Part shown: piece after piece, positions 20,614 through 31,499 of the stretch | Numbering within the stretch: position 1 is the stretch's first letter | Layout of the letters: each line of letters starts with the position of its first letter | Assembly (NCBI RefSeq): GCF_001949145.1 | Contig: NW_019091478.1 | Location: 302,341 to 366,340, forward strand | DNA length: 64,000 bases | Source of the DNA: Acanthaster planci | Taxonomy: Eukaryota; Echinodermata; Asteroidea; Valvatida; Acanthasteridae | Direction of reading: 5' to 3' | Translations under genes and position numbers: made by a program | The notes under the pieces: model-generated | What the model was told of the DNA's origin: nothing | Databases searched by the model: none | Seen by the model: the letters and a program-made list of their open reading frames with translations, nothing else

Positions 20614-22573
20614 TGGATATGTGACTGGACTCCGGGAGGACGTTTGATTTAACTCGAACCAACTTCAATTACACTTCATATTTTTGGAAGGCGTTTGGTC
20701 ATTTGGAGACTCAAATGAATCAGTGTCTTGTTGGTTGGGGCAAATCATTAATTTTTTTAAATGATGACAAGCGTCAATCTACTTAATTGAGCTGCCAACA
20801 GGGAGGCACTAAAGTGCATAAAGCACAAACCTGCGTGGTGCATTTGTGAACTTACACTAATATCAAATTATTTTAGCATCCCAAAGGATTTGTTTCACAC
20901 AAGAGCGAAGCATTTTACAAAAAAGGTCAAACCCTTCACTTGTATCATTATTACTATCAAAGGAACTTCGTAACAAACACTTGCAGAGCATCACATCTTA
21001 ACGCAGTCATCACCAAGTGCACTACGATATGAACATCTTAACTTGTTCTACTCAGACCACGCACTTACGATATTTTAAATGTATTTTCGAAACAATAAAT
21101 GAGAGTACAATCATTTTCCCTATCAAAACACTCTGCCTCTTGTGTTGTCCAAAAATAAAAGTGGATGTGGTGGCAACGTAATGAATTTCCATCGAAGCTA
21201 TTTCTTTTTTTTGTAAATAACCTGGCTGATATAATCATACTGCCAGTTTTGTAAATCTTTCTTCCGAAAGATACCATTAAACCTTTTGCAATCTTAACTT
21301 AGTTCGCATGTATAAGTTATTTATTCTCTTGTTTAATTAGATTTAATCGATGTTTACAAAAAAACGAAGTTTAAGCTTTTCAAGTTTCGTGGGATGTTCG
21401 GAGATTCTAAGACACATGGATAAATTATGAAAAGTGAATGTCTGATTGATAATAGTGATAAAAGGATGTGACAACATTGGTGACGATCGTGATGTTCATT
21501 ATGGTGAAAACTGGGATTATATGTATGCCGACGAAGGTGATCCTGACAGTGACAATCAGTGCTGATGGTGATGATAATGACGATGGTAGCGTGATGTCGA
21601 TGAGGATAAGTTTAAGCACTCTGTGTAACCATGGGAATCTAAGATTATGCCTGTGACAAGAGCTACGCTGCTGGTAATGGATGATGTTAGACTACACTGT
21701 CACATGGTGACGAGGACACGTGTCAGTGAAGAGCATGAAATCTGGTGGGTGGCCGCGGTGACCTTGTGGAGATCTTATCAATGGATGGCAGAGATGATAC
21801 TGGTGATTATCCTGTTCGTGTACATTGAAAAAAAAGCAATAATGGCGGCAATGGTAATTGTATAAAAACGCGATTCTAAATCCCATAAAGATAAGTGATA
21901 TCGGCGAAGACGTATTATATACGGCTTATTTTTCAACTGTTATTCTTTCCACGAGTCACATAGAACTTGTTTCATGTTGAGCCCCAAGCTATTCTTAACA
22001 CTGTGATCTCCAACGATGAAGTTAATCAAAAATTAGCGTCTCAGTATGGCAACGGGAGTAACGGCGAGAGTGATTTTAACGAGGCAAGTGGTGAGTGACC
22101 CGAAAGGTCTGTATGTGTTTCCCCATCAATATCTACACACTATTTTATAGGGAACAGTTGTATTTGCGTAATCCACGTGGGGGGGGGGACAAGCTGAATG
22201 GTATGGTTTCGGTCCTGCCATGTATTGCATTCTAGAAAAATTTTAATAAACAATGCATTGCAAAATAATGGACATTCTGTCTGGGAACTGTCTGGTGTTG
22301 GGAGAGTTTGTGTATTTTAAAGTCCTGGATAGACTGCATCCAATTTACAAAGGTGACTGTGTTCTTGTGCAACGCCTTGCCATCCACTACAGGAATCCCT
22401 TTAACACGTGGACTTAGTTCATAGCTAGCACGTTATTTGAATCAATAGCATTGTAGAACAGCAGCTTTTGCGCCATTTGCTTTATTCTTTATTTAACCAG
22501 GGTAAAGCGCTATCAGTTAAAAAGTATTCTTCCCACCTCCCAGTGGGTGTGGGAGAAGACAATGAACACAACT
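20614..22573. other. Intergenic, low-complexity (GAT/GTG)-rich zone
   Basis: 21440-21870 is cryptically simple, dominated by GATGATGG/GTGATG-like words, which opens long spurious frames on both strands. No gene recognised elsewhere in this stretch. Confidence 0.6.
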
Positions 22574-22805
22574 CAGTTTTAGAGGTGGGAGGAAAACCCC
22601 GACAGATATTCCAGGGAGAACCCACGGAATCCAGGCGAGTCAGAATTGACCAAGAGCTGCTTTCCTTGCCTCCCACCTCTGCGGCCCAGGTTCGATTCCT
22701 GGCTCGGTCAACATGTGGGTTGGGTTTTCAGTCCCCACCTGATTCCGTGGGTTTTACCCAGAACATTCTTCTGGGAATTTCCTCTCACCTCAAAAGCTGT
22801 GACTG
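22574..22805. repeat. Two inverted copies of a tRNA-derived SINE
   Basis: 22574-22650 is a truncated copy starting CAGTTTTAGAGGTGGGAGGA. 22657-22805 is a second copy in the opposite orientation, with a B-box-like GGTTCGATTCC. The same unit occurs at 37700-37855 and, in part, at 22921-23018. The frequent AGGTGGGAGGAAAACCCC block is the tail side of the element. Confidence 0.7.
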
Positions 22806-22920
22806 CTTCTCATTGTCTCCTCCCTACAGTTTTTTTTTTCAGGCTTACGAGCCGTGACAAGAGCGCTTTGAGGATCAGTGGTGTCATCACTAGAAATAAT
22901 TAATAACAATATTAGTAATC

Positions 22921-23018
22921 AGTTGGGAACTGAGAACCCAATCCACATGTTGGCCTGGAGGGGATTCGAACCCGGGCCGTTATGGAAGGCGAGGAAAGCA
23001 CCGGTGCGCCATCCCTAC
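22921..23018 (-). repeat. tRNA-derived SINE, partial copy
   Basis: Minus strand begins GGATGGCGCACCGGTGC (A-box-like) and continues to CCCGGGTTCGAATCCCC (B box). Between them is CTTTCCTCGCCTTCC. It is followed by the CCAACATGTGGATTGGGTTC block shared with the copy at 22657-22805. Confidence 0.65.
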
Positions 23019-24417
23019 CCCCCATACTGGTCACAAAATGGATAGGCCTATCACCAGAAATGATGCAGCCCCAATGCGTTCATCTCATGTGCACACAGGT
23101 GCCTTGTATAAAAACTAGGTGGCCACTGTATTTAAAAGGAATTACCAAAGTATTCAGCTCAGGATAGGAATATTCTGTCGACGAACTTCTACTCAGTAAC
23201 TACGATTTTGCTATCCCTCACTTCAATGGCGAAAAGCTTTGCACTAATACTGTACCCGGAGCGGGGACGTATCCGGTGGGGGAGGACTTCCCCTCTAAGA
23301 ACACCCCCCCCCCGAAGAGCCGGCTTCGTTGGTATTAGAAAATTGACCACAAGTCGCACTGTTCTATCATGGAGGAAGGAACCTTTGATGTCACTGGAAA
23401 AAGGTCTATGGAACCATGGAGGAAGGATTATTTGAGATATCTTGTATAGAGCCCAAAGTTTACTGTATATATATGTCATAATTGGTAATCATGCTGAAGA
23501 AATAAAAGGTGAGGAACAAGTGTCAATTCTCGTGCTGCGCTACCCGACCCGACCTCTTTTCACAGCAGGGACACTTCGCACGTATTGCCTCGTCAAATGT
23601 TTTTTTTTTCTCTAGAAAATGAGCTTTTTAATTTTCCACGTTCACCAGGCCTTAAATCAGTTCTTTCAGTTAAAGACAATGGATTTGGCTGCCCTCTTAC
23701 CCCTACTGCCTGTACATTTTGCAAATAAATGTACATGTACAAAACTCAGGAACATGTGTTTCATGAATGCATTGCAGCTAAGGTATACGACTGTAGTTAT
23801 GCTGCCGTAAAATAAAAGCTGCCGTTTTATACAAGTCACAAATTGACGGTGCGGACACTGGTGCGCTTATAAGAGCAATCAATTAATTTGGAGAACGAAA
23901 CGAGACAAAAATCTGCTGAGTCTCTCGTTTCAAAACTCCAGAAACATTATGTATAAATACTGCTCTTACAGTACCAGCTTTTTTCGTTCCTAAATAACAT
24001 TACATAACTTTAATTCAAAATTTCAAACCAATATTGGAACTTATAAGGCAAATTGATCAAATTCTATATTGCACTACAATTACCGTTCATTCCAGTTAGC
24101 AAACCAACCCCCCCACAAAAACCAAACAAAACCCGTATCAATTTTTCTTATGTTCGTTCCCACTTGATTTTAGCTCTTGTACCGGTATGCGTGACAAAAT
24201 ACAAAATGCTATAAATAAAACCGCAATTTACATAGCCAAGCTTTGGTTTACGGACACCTCAATTGAACACTGGATTTTGTTTTTCAAATATTTAGGAGGC
24301 CACCGTCAGATAGTGAGAAAAACCAAGGTCTCAAGAAGCGGCCCTTGCAAAGCAATTAAGTAATGGAGAACGTCAACTTCCTGTTCAAATGTAATGTCAG
24401 ATTTCAAGAGTAGTTTG
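23019..24417. other. Intergenic between NOX5 and the transporter gene, no feature seen
   Basis: AT-rich DNA with no recognised coding or repeat sequence. The two genes converge here (NOX5 on +, transporter on -). Confidence 0.6.
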
Positions 24418-24423
24418 TTTATT
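24418..24423 (-). other. Possible polyadenylation signal of the transporter gene
   Basis: AATAAA on the minus strand, about 330 bases after the stop codon at 24752-24754. Confidence 0.4.
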
Positions 24424-24751
24424 TACAGGTGTCCTTGTTCGACTCTGGTTCTGAAACGATATGCATTCTAAAGTGATTGTATATAATTTAGCTAATGGAA
24501 AATTCACTTTTCTGAATATCGTGTGTACAAATGCGATATTAATAATGAAAGGACCTAGAAGTTGGTAATTAATTTCACTTTATGGTATACATGGACATTT
24601 ATGATTATCAACAAATGCCATCTCACAATTGGAAATTAGCGTGCGTTGGAATTTCTGGGCAAAGTTCCATGTGATTAATCTTTTGTAACCTCAACAAAGA
24701 AATCCGCTGGATATTGGTACCGTAGCATCTGCTAATCGTACATCAGGGACA

Positions 24752-24882
24752 TCACTCATCACTGCCTCCAGACCAAGATATCAAACATCGAGTCAATGTT
24801 ACAGTGACACCCATGATGAATGCCAAGCCTCCAATTGCCAGAACAACGATCCCATAGTCTCCAGTTGTATCGTGGATCCACC
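24752..24882 (-). CDS. SLC16-like exon 4: TM12 and stop
   Basis: Residues 397-439: GWIHDTTGDYGIVVLAIGG is the last loop and helix, typical of SLC16. Acceptor TTTTGCAG. This exon has no long ORF of its own; I found it from the phase-1 join and homology. Confidence 0.9.
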
Positions 24883-27765
24883 CTGCAAAATTAATAGTTG
24901 TTTAAGGGGAACAAAACTCTTTCTGAGCACCGACTCAAGAGCCTCTCCGTTCTTTCGTCAGACATCTGTCTGAATCCACCAAAATCTACACAAAAACCGA
25001 CCAAAAAATTTCTGGCAGTGGCCTATCTGCGTGAATTTTAATTGATGGGGGCTATTTAGGCAATAATTCCATAAATAAAAGTCTGGTTTTAATATTCATG
25101 CTGGATTTGTCGGATTAAGGTCAAAGTCTTCAATTTTTAAAACCTAGCATTTCTTCGCGAACCTGGGCCGCAGAGTGTGGGGAATTTAAGGTACTCACCC
25201 GCAATAAATCCACCGAGTATTTCTCCTGTTCCCAAGGACGTGAACAGCCATCCGAAGGCAGACATGTGATGGTCCCCAGTGACTTCTCGCACCATCACGT
25301 AAGCCAAGGAATAGGTCACCCCACTTGCCATTCCCGAGACAAAGTAGTTGACTGCCAAAGCCGAGTACCAGGAAGCGACCAGGATATTAATCAGGCAAGA
25401 TACCGCAAAGACCAGCGATGCAATGGCAAAGAGGGTGGACGCCTTGACGAGACCACTGTCCACTAGAGGACCGTGTCCCAGGCGACCTGCTAGGGACCCC
25501 AAGCCCCCAAAAGTTGCAAGGAACGCCGCTTGAAACTCCATGATGCCGAGTTCTATGCCTCGTTGAACTAGAAATAAATGCCACATGGTGTAAACAATGC
25601 CACAAAGTACTACAACCACTTGATAAACAATGAACAAGGGTTCTGTTAGTAGCTGTGTGTCGAGATACTCAGTCACACTCTCCGTCAGGTTTTGGGAGGC
25701 GGTTGGTACCTGACAACTTCTGGATTTTCCATCTGCCTGTTGTCCTGACTTTGAATTCACATCTTCGGAATCACCTCTGCTTGGCACCAGACTGTATTTT
25801 TCCGCCCGTTTATGGTGCAAAGGTCTTAGAAGTGCTCCACAAACGACGTAGTGAAAGGTAACGGCTCCCATGATTGCCAAAGCACCTCTCCATCCGTACA
25901 AAGATATCAGAAATTCCATAACGGGAGGGAACACCATCATGCCGACCATACCTCCAGCTAGAGAGACGCCGTTGGCAACAGCAAAATTATCGGGAAAGTA
26001 TTCTGCGACAGCTTTAACTGTAGCGATTTGTACAAAGAGCAGACCCCCACCTGCAAATGAAACAAATTGGTTCTTACTCACATTATTTAAATCTAACTTG
26101 AACAAGTTACTGTGAACTTCAATAGATTGAACTTGAAATACGTACTCGAAACCGCGAACCACACTGCCAGCTGTGTTATCGATGAGGAGGCGGCTGCTGC
26201 CGTGTTAGTAATCGCTGATAGCATCCCTCCAATCATGGTCACCTTTCTTGGGTCACATGAGTTAAGCAAGGCACCCACGAAAGGACCTGTTTTGAGGCAA
26301 ATTACATCATAATTACACAGCTGCACCGTATTCCGTAACTGAACTGTCGTACGTTGTTACCGGTACCTAAGCACAATCTCAACCTGGTTGCTGTGTTGTT
26401 GCAAACGGGTTCAGGAGTCACATGAAATTTTGCCTCCTGTGAGATCATCATGGCCCAATTTCATGGAGCTGCTTAAAGCACAAAATCTGCTTAAGCCCGA
26501 AAAACCGTACTTGATAAATCAGGTAGCCAGCCAAAACTCCATGCGATGTACATTGTTTTGGGATCTTAATTAGCTGTCTTTTGGTTAGCATAACAATCAG
26601 ATAGAGTTTGAGCTGAGCTGGTAACCTTTGTTTTTTAAGCAAGGTTTTTTCACGCTTAAGCAAATTTTGTGCTTGAGCAGCTCTATTAAATTTGCCCCAG
26701 GTCTCATTTTTCAATTTGACTCCCCGTCGCCAAGGTATTGGCGTCATGCGTAACGAGATCAAAGATTGGTCTTTCGTGCATGGAGTCCGAATTAATACCA
26801 CACCAAAAACTCTGCAGACAAATACAGCAACGCTGCTCTCGACATTTCCCATGTCCCTCTATGGCGGAAAGTTCTATCTTTAAAAAAATGCGAATGTCAC
26901 GGAACGGAAGCTCCGAACAATACTCACCGCGACTGGCAGGGCCCACTGCAAACGATCAGTGATGACACGTTATGGCAACGTCCACAAACTATTCCAGCCA
27001 TTATCGAACGACCTACGTTCGTTTGTCTAACTATAAAAATTCTTACCGGTCAAAGTTTCTCTACGTTGAAGCATGAGAATTATTTCAAGGTATACTTTTA
27101 ATTACAGGCTTTGCCCTTACCCGACGTGTATATTTTTTTTAATAAAAACTGTACATGTATACATGTACCCACTGCTTGTCTAAGGACTTGCGAAAAAAAT
27201 TCACAAGCTTACTCGAGTGGGAGTCGAACCCACGACCTCCTGCTTACTATAGTGCAGACGTCATAACCACCGAGCTTGCAGGGATCGGCGGAATCAGATG
27301 TAGCAGCGGGTACCGCAAACTTATTTCAAGATGTACTTTCCGTGTGGGTCATGTTAATTTTAATTACAGGTTTTGCCCTTTACCTGACGTAAATATTTTG
27401 TGGATTTTTTTCGCAAGTTATCGGACAAGCACTGAGTACACAGTATTTATAAAAATAAATACGTTGGGTAAGGGAAAAAACCTGCAATTAAAATTGGCAT
27501 GACAATCAGTTGTCAATGATCATCTTATTCAGTAGATAGAAGGCCTCAGTTCGTATGACAATTTCTTACCACCAATGATCATACCAAACGCCCAGGATCC
27601 ACTGCAGATCAGCCCAGCAGCTGCAGTGGTGGTGGAGAAGCTCTCCACCAAATGTGGTATGAAGATCCCTAACGACAGAAATGTGCCGACACAGACGAGG
27701 AGCCCGGCGAAACGCGCCAGTAAGATCATCCATCGCCAAGGATACGACCGTCTGGGCCAGGCCAT
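24752..27765 (-). CDS. Monocarboxylate-transporter-like protein (SLC16 family, MFS), 4 exons, complete
   Basis: Predicted 12-helix plasma-membrane carrier of the major facilitator superfamily; SLC16 members move lactate, pyruvate, other monocarboxylates, thyroid hormone or related solutes. Exons on the minus strand: 27765-27570, 26286-26146, 26050-25199, 24882-24752. All are GT-AG, all junctions are phase 1, total 1320 nt (439 residues plus TGA). Visible: TM1 about 12-36; the SLC16 block Y130-F131 with G140, G145-G146 and G149; YGWRGALAIMG (164-174) followed by CGALLRPL (183-190), a hallmark of the family; a ~60-residue hydrophilic loop between TM6 and TM7; GRLGHGPLVD in TM8. The N-terminal signature usually seen before TM1 is weak here (RRSYPWRW), so the substrate cannot be inferred. 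The ATG has A at -3 and G at +4. Confidence 0.93.
25199..26050 (-). CDS. SLC16-like exon 3: TM4 to TM11
   Basis: Residues 113-396 plus one base of codon 397, an 852-nt exon holding most of the protein. It includes the second family block, the central hydrophilic loop (HHKRAEKYSLVPSRGDSED onward, with Asn-Leu-Thr sequon), and helices 7 to 11. Donor GTGAGT at 25198-25193. Confidence 0.95.
26146..26286 (-). CDS. SLC16-like exon 2: TM2 end to TM4 start
   Basis: Residues 66-112 plus one base of codon 113: GPFVGALLNSCDPRKVTMIGG and TM3. GP.V.ALLN..DPRKV fits the TM2-TM3 loop of SLC16. Donor GTACGT. Confidence 0.93.
27095..27495. mobile_element. Composite repeat with tRNA-like core
   Basis: A block reading TTTTAATTACAGG, then CTTTGCCCTTACCCGACGT, occurs at about 27098-27130. 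It recurs in direct orientation at about 27357-27392 and in inverted orientation at about 27460-27495. The tRNA-like sequence (27204-27278) lies between the first two. This layout is unlike a plain SINE. Confidence 0.55.
27204..27278 (-). tRNA. tRNA-like sequence (SINE head or tRNA pseudogene)
   Basis: Minus strand reads CAAGCTCGGTGGTTATGACG and later GTGGGTTCGACTCCCAC, with a 3' end AGCTTG that pairs with the 5' CAAGCT. The A box (AGCTCGGTGGTTA) and B box (GGTTCGACTCC) are canonical. The anticodon arm is not cleanly formed, so I do not call an isotype; a SINE head is more likely than a working tRNA. Confidence 0.45.
27570..27765 (-). CDS. SLC16-like exon 1: TM1 and TM2
   Basis: Residues 1-65 plus one base of codon 66. 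WMILLARFAGLLVCVGTFL is TM1. Donor GTAAGA (minus strand, from 27569). Confidence 0.93.
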
Positions 27766-29473
27766 GTTGTCCGCGACCGCGGAAATTGGACGATACTACC
27801 TTTCTTTAATCGGTCATGAGAAAAAACATATAACTTGCGTTGAGATGACGTAACGTAAGCATTCGCTCCAGCTGTGAGATGCACCTGGGAGTGTTCCTAC
27901 GCTCCCTTTTTTGTCACGATGTGACCCATGATAAACCTTTTATTCACGAGTCTATTCAGATCTAACTCTCTCTAGATTCCTAACGAGACAGGAATCTTCT
28001 CCACACTATTCCGGACCTTCCCTTTTGCGGTTGTTTTAGGTGTCGCTGCTACTTACAATAGAGATTTTCCACACGGCTCACGCAATTCGCCATAGTGTTT
28101 ATTTGCATGAATACAAAATAACACGCTTTATACGATTGCAGGTCTGAACTGTCCATTCAATTTTAGGAGAAGTGTCCTCGCCCATTCGAATCAAAGACTT
28201 TTTGTCGTTTCTCCGACTTAAACCACTCACCATTATTTCCATATAGTACCAAGGATAAAAAAGGCTTCACTGGCGCTTTGAGAGCCGTGAGATGAATCAT
28301 TATTTGTCCAGCGTTGGCCAGCTCTGACATTTGCATCTACATAAATGCTTTATTCCTGTCCCAAGCCGTTGAGTAACTCCTCGGCTGGGTTCCTGCAGTA
28401 TAGCCACAGCTCACAATGCATTTTTTCACGCACCAAGCTTTAAGAAATTTAGAAGTAAATTCTTACGGTTCTATTTGATACCCATTTTGTGAAAATCTAA
28501 CTGGTTCTTACGCCATGTGCATTTTGTTTCCGTGACAGTGCAAAATACATACTGTTTCGACTGAATGGCTCAATGCACAGGCTGTTGTCTTGTATGCTTT
28601 TCGAAGCATGACGGACAAACTGGGGGCGAGGTGCTATTTTGAAGGGGGTAAATTTGGAGTAAACACGCAAGATTTTACCCAAACCAAATAGCACCCTTCT
28701 ACTGAGTCCGCCATACGTCAAAAGGTCGAGATCGGGCGGCCTGTACCTGACACGAGTTTCTTGTTCTCGCTCTCGAACCGCGGGAACACGACTCAACGAT
28801 ACTGTTCTTGGAAAAGGATCACACACCACCTTCTCGTTAGGGTTTTATAGGACCACACAGTAAAACTCGTGAGAGTTGATTTTTGAACAGCTGCCAAAAG
28901 TAGAGATTGCTTACAAAGCCACAGACAATGGGACTTTTGAAAAAAATATCATTCATTATTTTCCATAACACAGAAATGAATGTTTGTTTTTGAAATAGAA
29001 AAGAATTCAGTCCAGTTATCCAAACATTAATTCTCGAATATTGTACATGGACGCCGCCATATTGCGTGTTGCTTGTCATTAACTACAAGCAATAACCGGC
29101 TGTGCGTTCGAGCGGCCCACCCACAAACAACAAAATCGAGCTGTTTGTGAACATACGAGAACAAGCCGCCCAAACCCAGCCCACTAGTCGTGGCTCTGGA
29201 GTTTTTTTAAAGGGAAGTAAAGTCCGACATTCCAATAGGGGAAGATTTCAGGAGGCACAAAGACTAGTCTCCTCTAAAGAGCCATTTTCAGGGTACATGG
29301 GGCATTCAAGTCCACACTTCACAGTGAAGCTGCTGAACAATGGGTTATCAAGAAGCTGAACTGCATTAATCTGGGACTGATACTGAGGCTTTCTTTCTCA
29401 CGACCAGGTTACCTATCAGCCATCTCCATTGCATTTGTATACCACTGCAAGGCCGTACTTCAATGAATAAACT
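27766..29473. other. Upstream region of the SLC16-like gene, no feature seen
   Basis: No TATA-like element at a convincing distance and no recognised coding sequence. A 110-codon ORF on the minus strand (28497-28829) lacks any motif I know. Confidence 0.5.
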
Positions 29474-29636
29474 ATGGGACAGAGAGCACCCTCCCACCCC
29501 CGCTTTTGCGTTGGTCATTGTTACGCTGGTATCTCGGGAATTCTTTTGAGACATGGGGGGAATGTGTTATAGGTAACAATAGGCTGGAGTGTGCATAGGG
29601 ATTGGCCTTGTGGGGGGGGGGGGGATCTGTCCCATT
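29474..29636. mobile_element. MITE family E, copy 2
   Basis: It opens ATGGGACAGAG and closes CTGTCCCAT. The interior GACATGGGGGGAATGTG and GTGCATAGGGATTGG matches 20448-20613. A G-run of 12 lies near its right end. Confidence 0.65.
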
Positions 29637-29870
29637 TCGTGTCTGGTATATAAACTCAGCCTCCCTACTCTTTGCATCTGATGAAGTAGTTGTTGCGACA
29701 AAAGCCCATGCAGTCCTCACGTGTTTCCAGTCAGTCTAAAAAGTGCAAACCTAAGTTTTGCTACAGTACATAAGCCTTATTACAAATACTACACGGGTGA
29801 TTTTGCACAACATGGTTGAAAGGCATTGTCGGAAGGAAAAAGGAGCAAACATTGCCCCTTTTTCTTTTCT

Positions 29871-29985
29871 TTGCGTTTGGCTAATCACTACACCCCATTG
29901 GTCGAAGAGGCATGTCACGCTTGCATTCCACCTGTCCACGGGGCATCGTGCCACTACAGTAATGGCTTCTAATATTCAGTGCCGA
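29871..29985 (-). repeat. MITE family B, partial copy
   Basis: CCCCATTGGTCGAAGAGGCATG and GTGCCACTACAGTAATGGCTTC match the right half of the element at 54895-55060 in reverse orientation. Confidence 0.65.
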
Positions 29986-30289
29986 AATAGCTAAAATGCA
30001 TCGCTATAAATTTACTTTATTGTAACACCTACACCATATTTATTGATAAGTTTATCTTATTCATCATTTTTTCCTTTTGTTTTATATCTTGAATGTTTTG
30101 TAGATCGTTACTTATTGTACGTCAGTTTGAAAGCAGTAAGATTTAGACGGCGGATGTCGCCCAGCGTGGATGATTGTACACATTTTTTCAAAACATAACA
30201 TCAAGATGTTTTAGCCAATTGCCTCGACTTTAATCCAGAACGTGAAACAATGCCAACGGGCACCATAACAAGTCCTATCAGAAATCTAA

Positions 30290-30640
30290 TATTATAATCA
30301 AGATTATAAAGATAAGTTTTGAGATGCGTTTTAAATAAACTGAGTGATGTGCTGGACCGTATGCTCAAAGGAAACTATTCCACATACGTGGGGTAGCAAT
30401 ATGGAGAGATCTGTATCCTAGGATCGAGGAGATCTTGATACAGCCAGCAGATGCTGGTTGTACCGGGCAGACTTGGGACCTTACCGACCAGAATGGTACA
30501 GAGCAAGTCGCGTGGACAAATATGGGGAGAAATGCTGTGGAGTGAACTCTATATAAGAAGCGTGAGTTTGTAACATGATTCTGTATTTCACAGGAAGCCA
30601 GTGAAGGTGTTGAAGAATGGGCAGTGACGCTCAAAGAATG
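30290..30640 (-). mobile_element. LINE (CR1/L2-like) 3' end of reverse transcriptase gene, decayed
   Basis: The minus strand translates, across frame changes, to LHWLPVKYRIM, then FSPYLSTRLALYHSGR, a serine-rich part, and PHVWNSF-like sequence before a tail. This is the well-known C-terminal pattern of CR1/L2 LINEs (HWLPV.YRI ... AP.LWN.LP). Frameshifts and stops make it nonfunctional. Confidence 0.7.
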
Positions 30641-30664
30641 TTTGGTGCGTGTAATGGGCCGTGA

Positions 30665-30710
30665 TCTGGATCAAGAGAGGGCGCTGTTTTCTTCGCAACG
30701 CCGGAGGCGT
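30665..30710 (+). repeat. Dispersed repeat family A, fragment
   Basis: CTGGATCAAGAGAGGGCGCTG and following bases match the start of the copy at 305-489. It is cut off by the family C element. Confidence 0.6.
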
Positions 30711-30720
30711 TGAATGGGAG

Positions 30721-31234
30721 CGTTTCACAATAGTGCGCTACCAAGAGTTTGCAAAGCGTTGGCCAGTCACAATGTGCAAAATGTGTCGACCCTTTCTAAA
30801 TGCACATTGCCGGTCGACACGCCCAGACATGTCAACCCCTTCAAACGCGCATTGTTTATATTGGCTTCGTTTGTTACCCAGCGTCCGAACAGAACGCTGG
30901 GAAGGGCTGATGGTGAAAAAAAAAGATTCACCAAAAGACACGTGATCTGTGATACTTAATCAGAAGATGAATTACCACACTGTGATAGTCCCAAGGCCAT
31001 GTTTTTATCATATGGCCGACACTTTGCCCAAGCATTGCCATTGGCGAACCAAAAAAATTAAAAAACGTATCGCCAACAGGCAGTAATAACCCCGCAGTTG
31101 CAGGTTGTACAAATGGAAGCCAATCACTTCGCAAAGCCGTCAGCCCTTCCCGGCCCAGCGCCCCGTTCGGGCGCTGGGCGACAAGCGAATACAGGGGCCA
31201 CTACGTTGCAAACTCTTGGCAGAGCACAATTGAA
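30721..31234. mobile_element. Palindromic MITE family C, expanded copy
   Basis: The left arm at 30721-30830 (TTCACAATAGTGCGC) and right arm at about 31200-31234 (ACGTTGCAAACTCTTGG) belong to the hairpin family at 10065. Between them is a second inverted pair, AACGCTGGGAAGGGCTGATGG (about 30893-30913) against CAGCCCTTCCCGGCCCAGC (about 31141-31159). The element is therefore about 510 bp rather than 160 bp. Confidence 0.65.
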
Positions 31235-31499
31235 GTGACCATATTGCATGTATGCAAACGAATGGTAAAAAACTCATCATTTAACTTTAGTAAATTACTT
31301 TCATCTCACTTGTACATGGTTCCAGGCGGGCAAGGTTATCTCTGAAAAGGTTTTTTTAAAAGGCGGGTGTAACTGGCACATCGTTTTCATAAAAGTGATC
31401 CTGAATGTTATGACGCTCCCTGATACGTCGCATGGCCAAAATGTAAATAATGTAAAAATAACCGGGGGGGATGTCGTTCAATTCAATGGCTAATGATTC

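Larger units (their letters stand above)
26287..27569 (-). other. SLC16-like intron 1 (1.3 kb)
   Basis: 26388-26990 holds nothing I recognise. 27095-27495 is a composite repeat around a tRNA-like core, described separately. Confidence 0.7.

Noticed and set aside
27204-27278. Functional tRNA gene
   Set aside because: A and B boxes are present but the anticodon arm is irregular and the sequence sits inside a composite repeat; listed only as tRNA-like.
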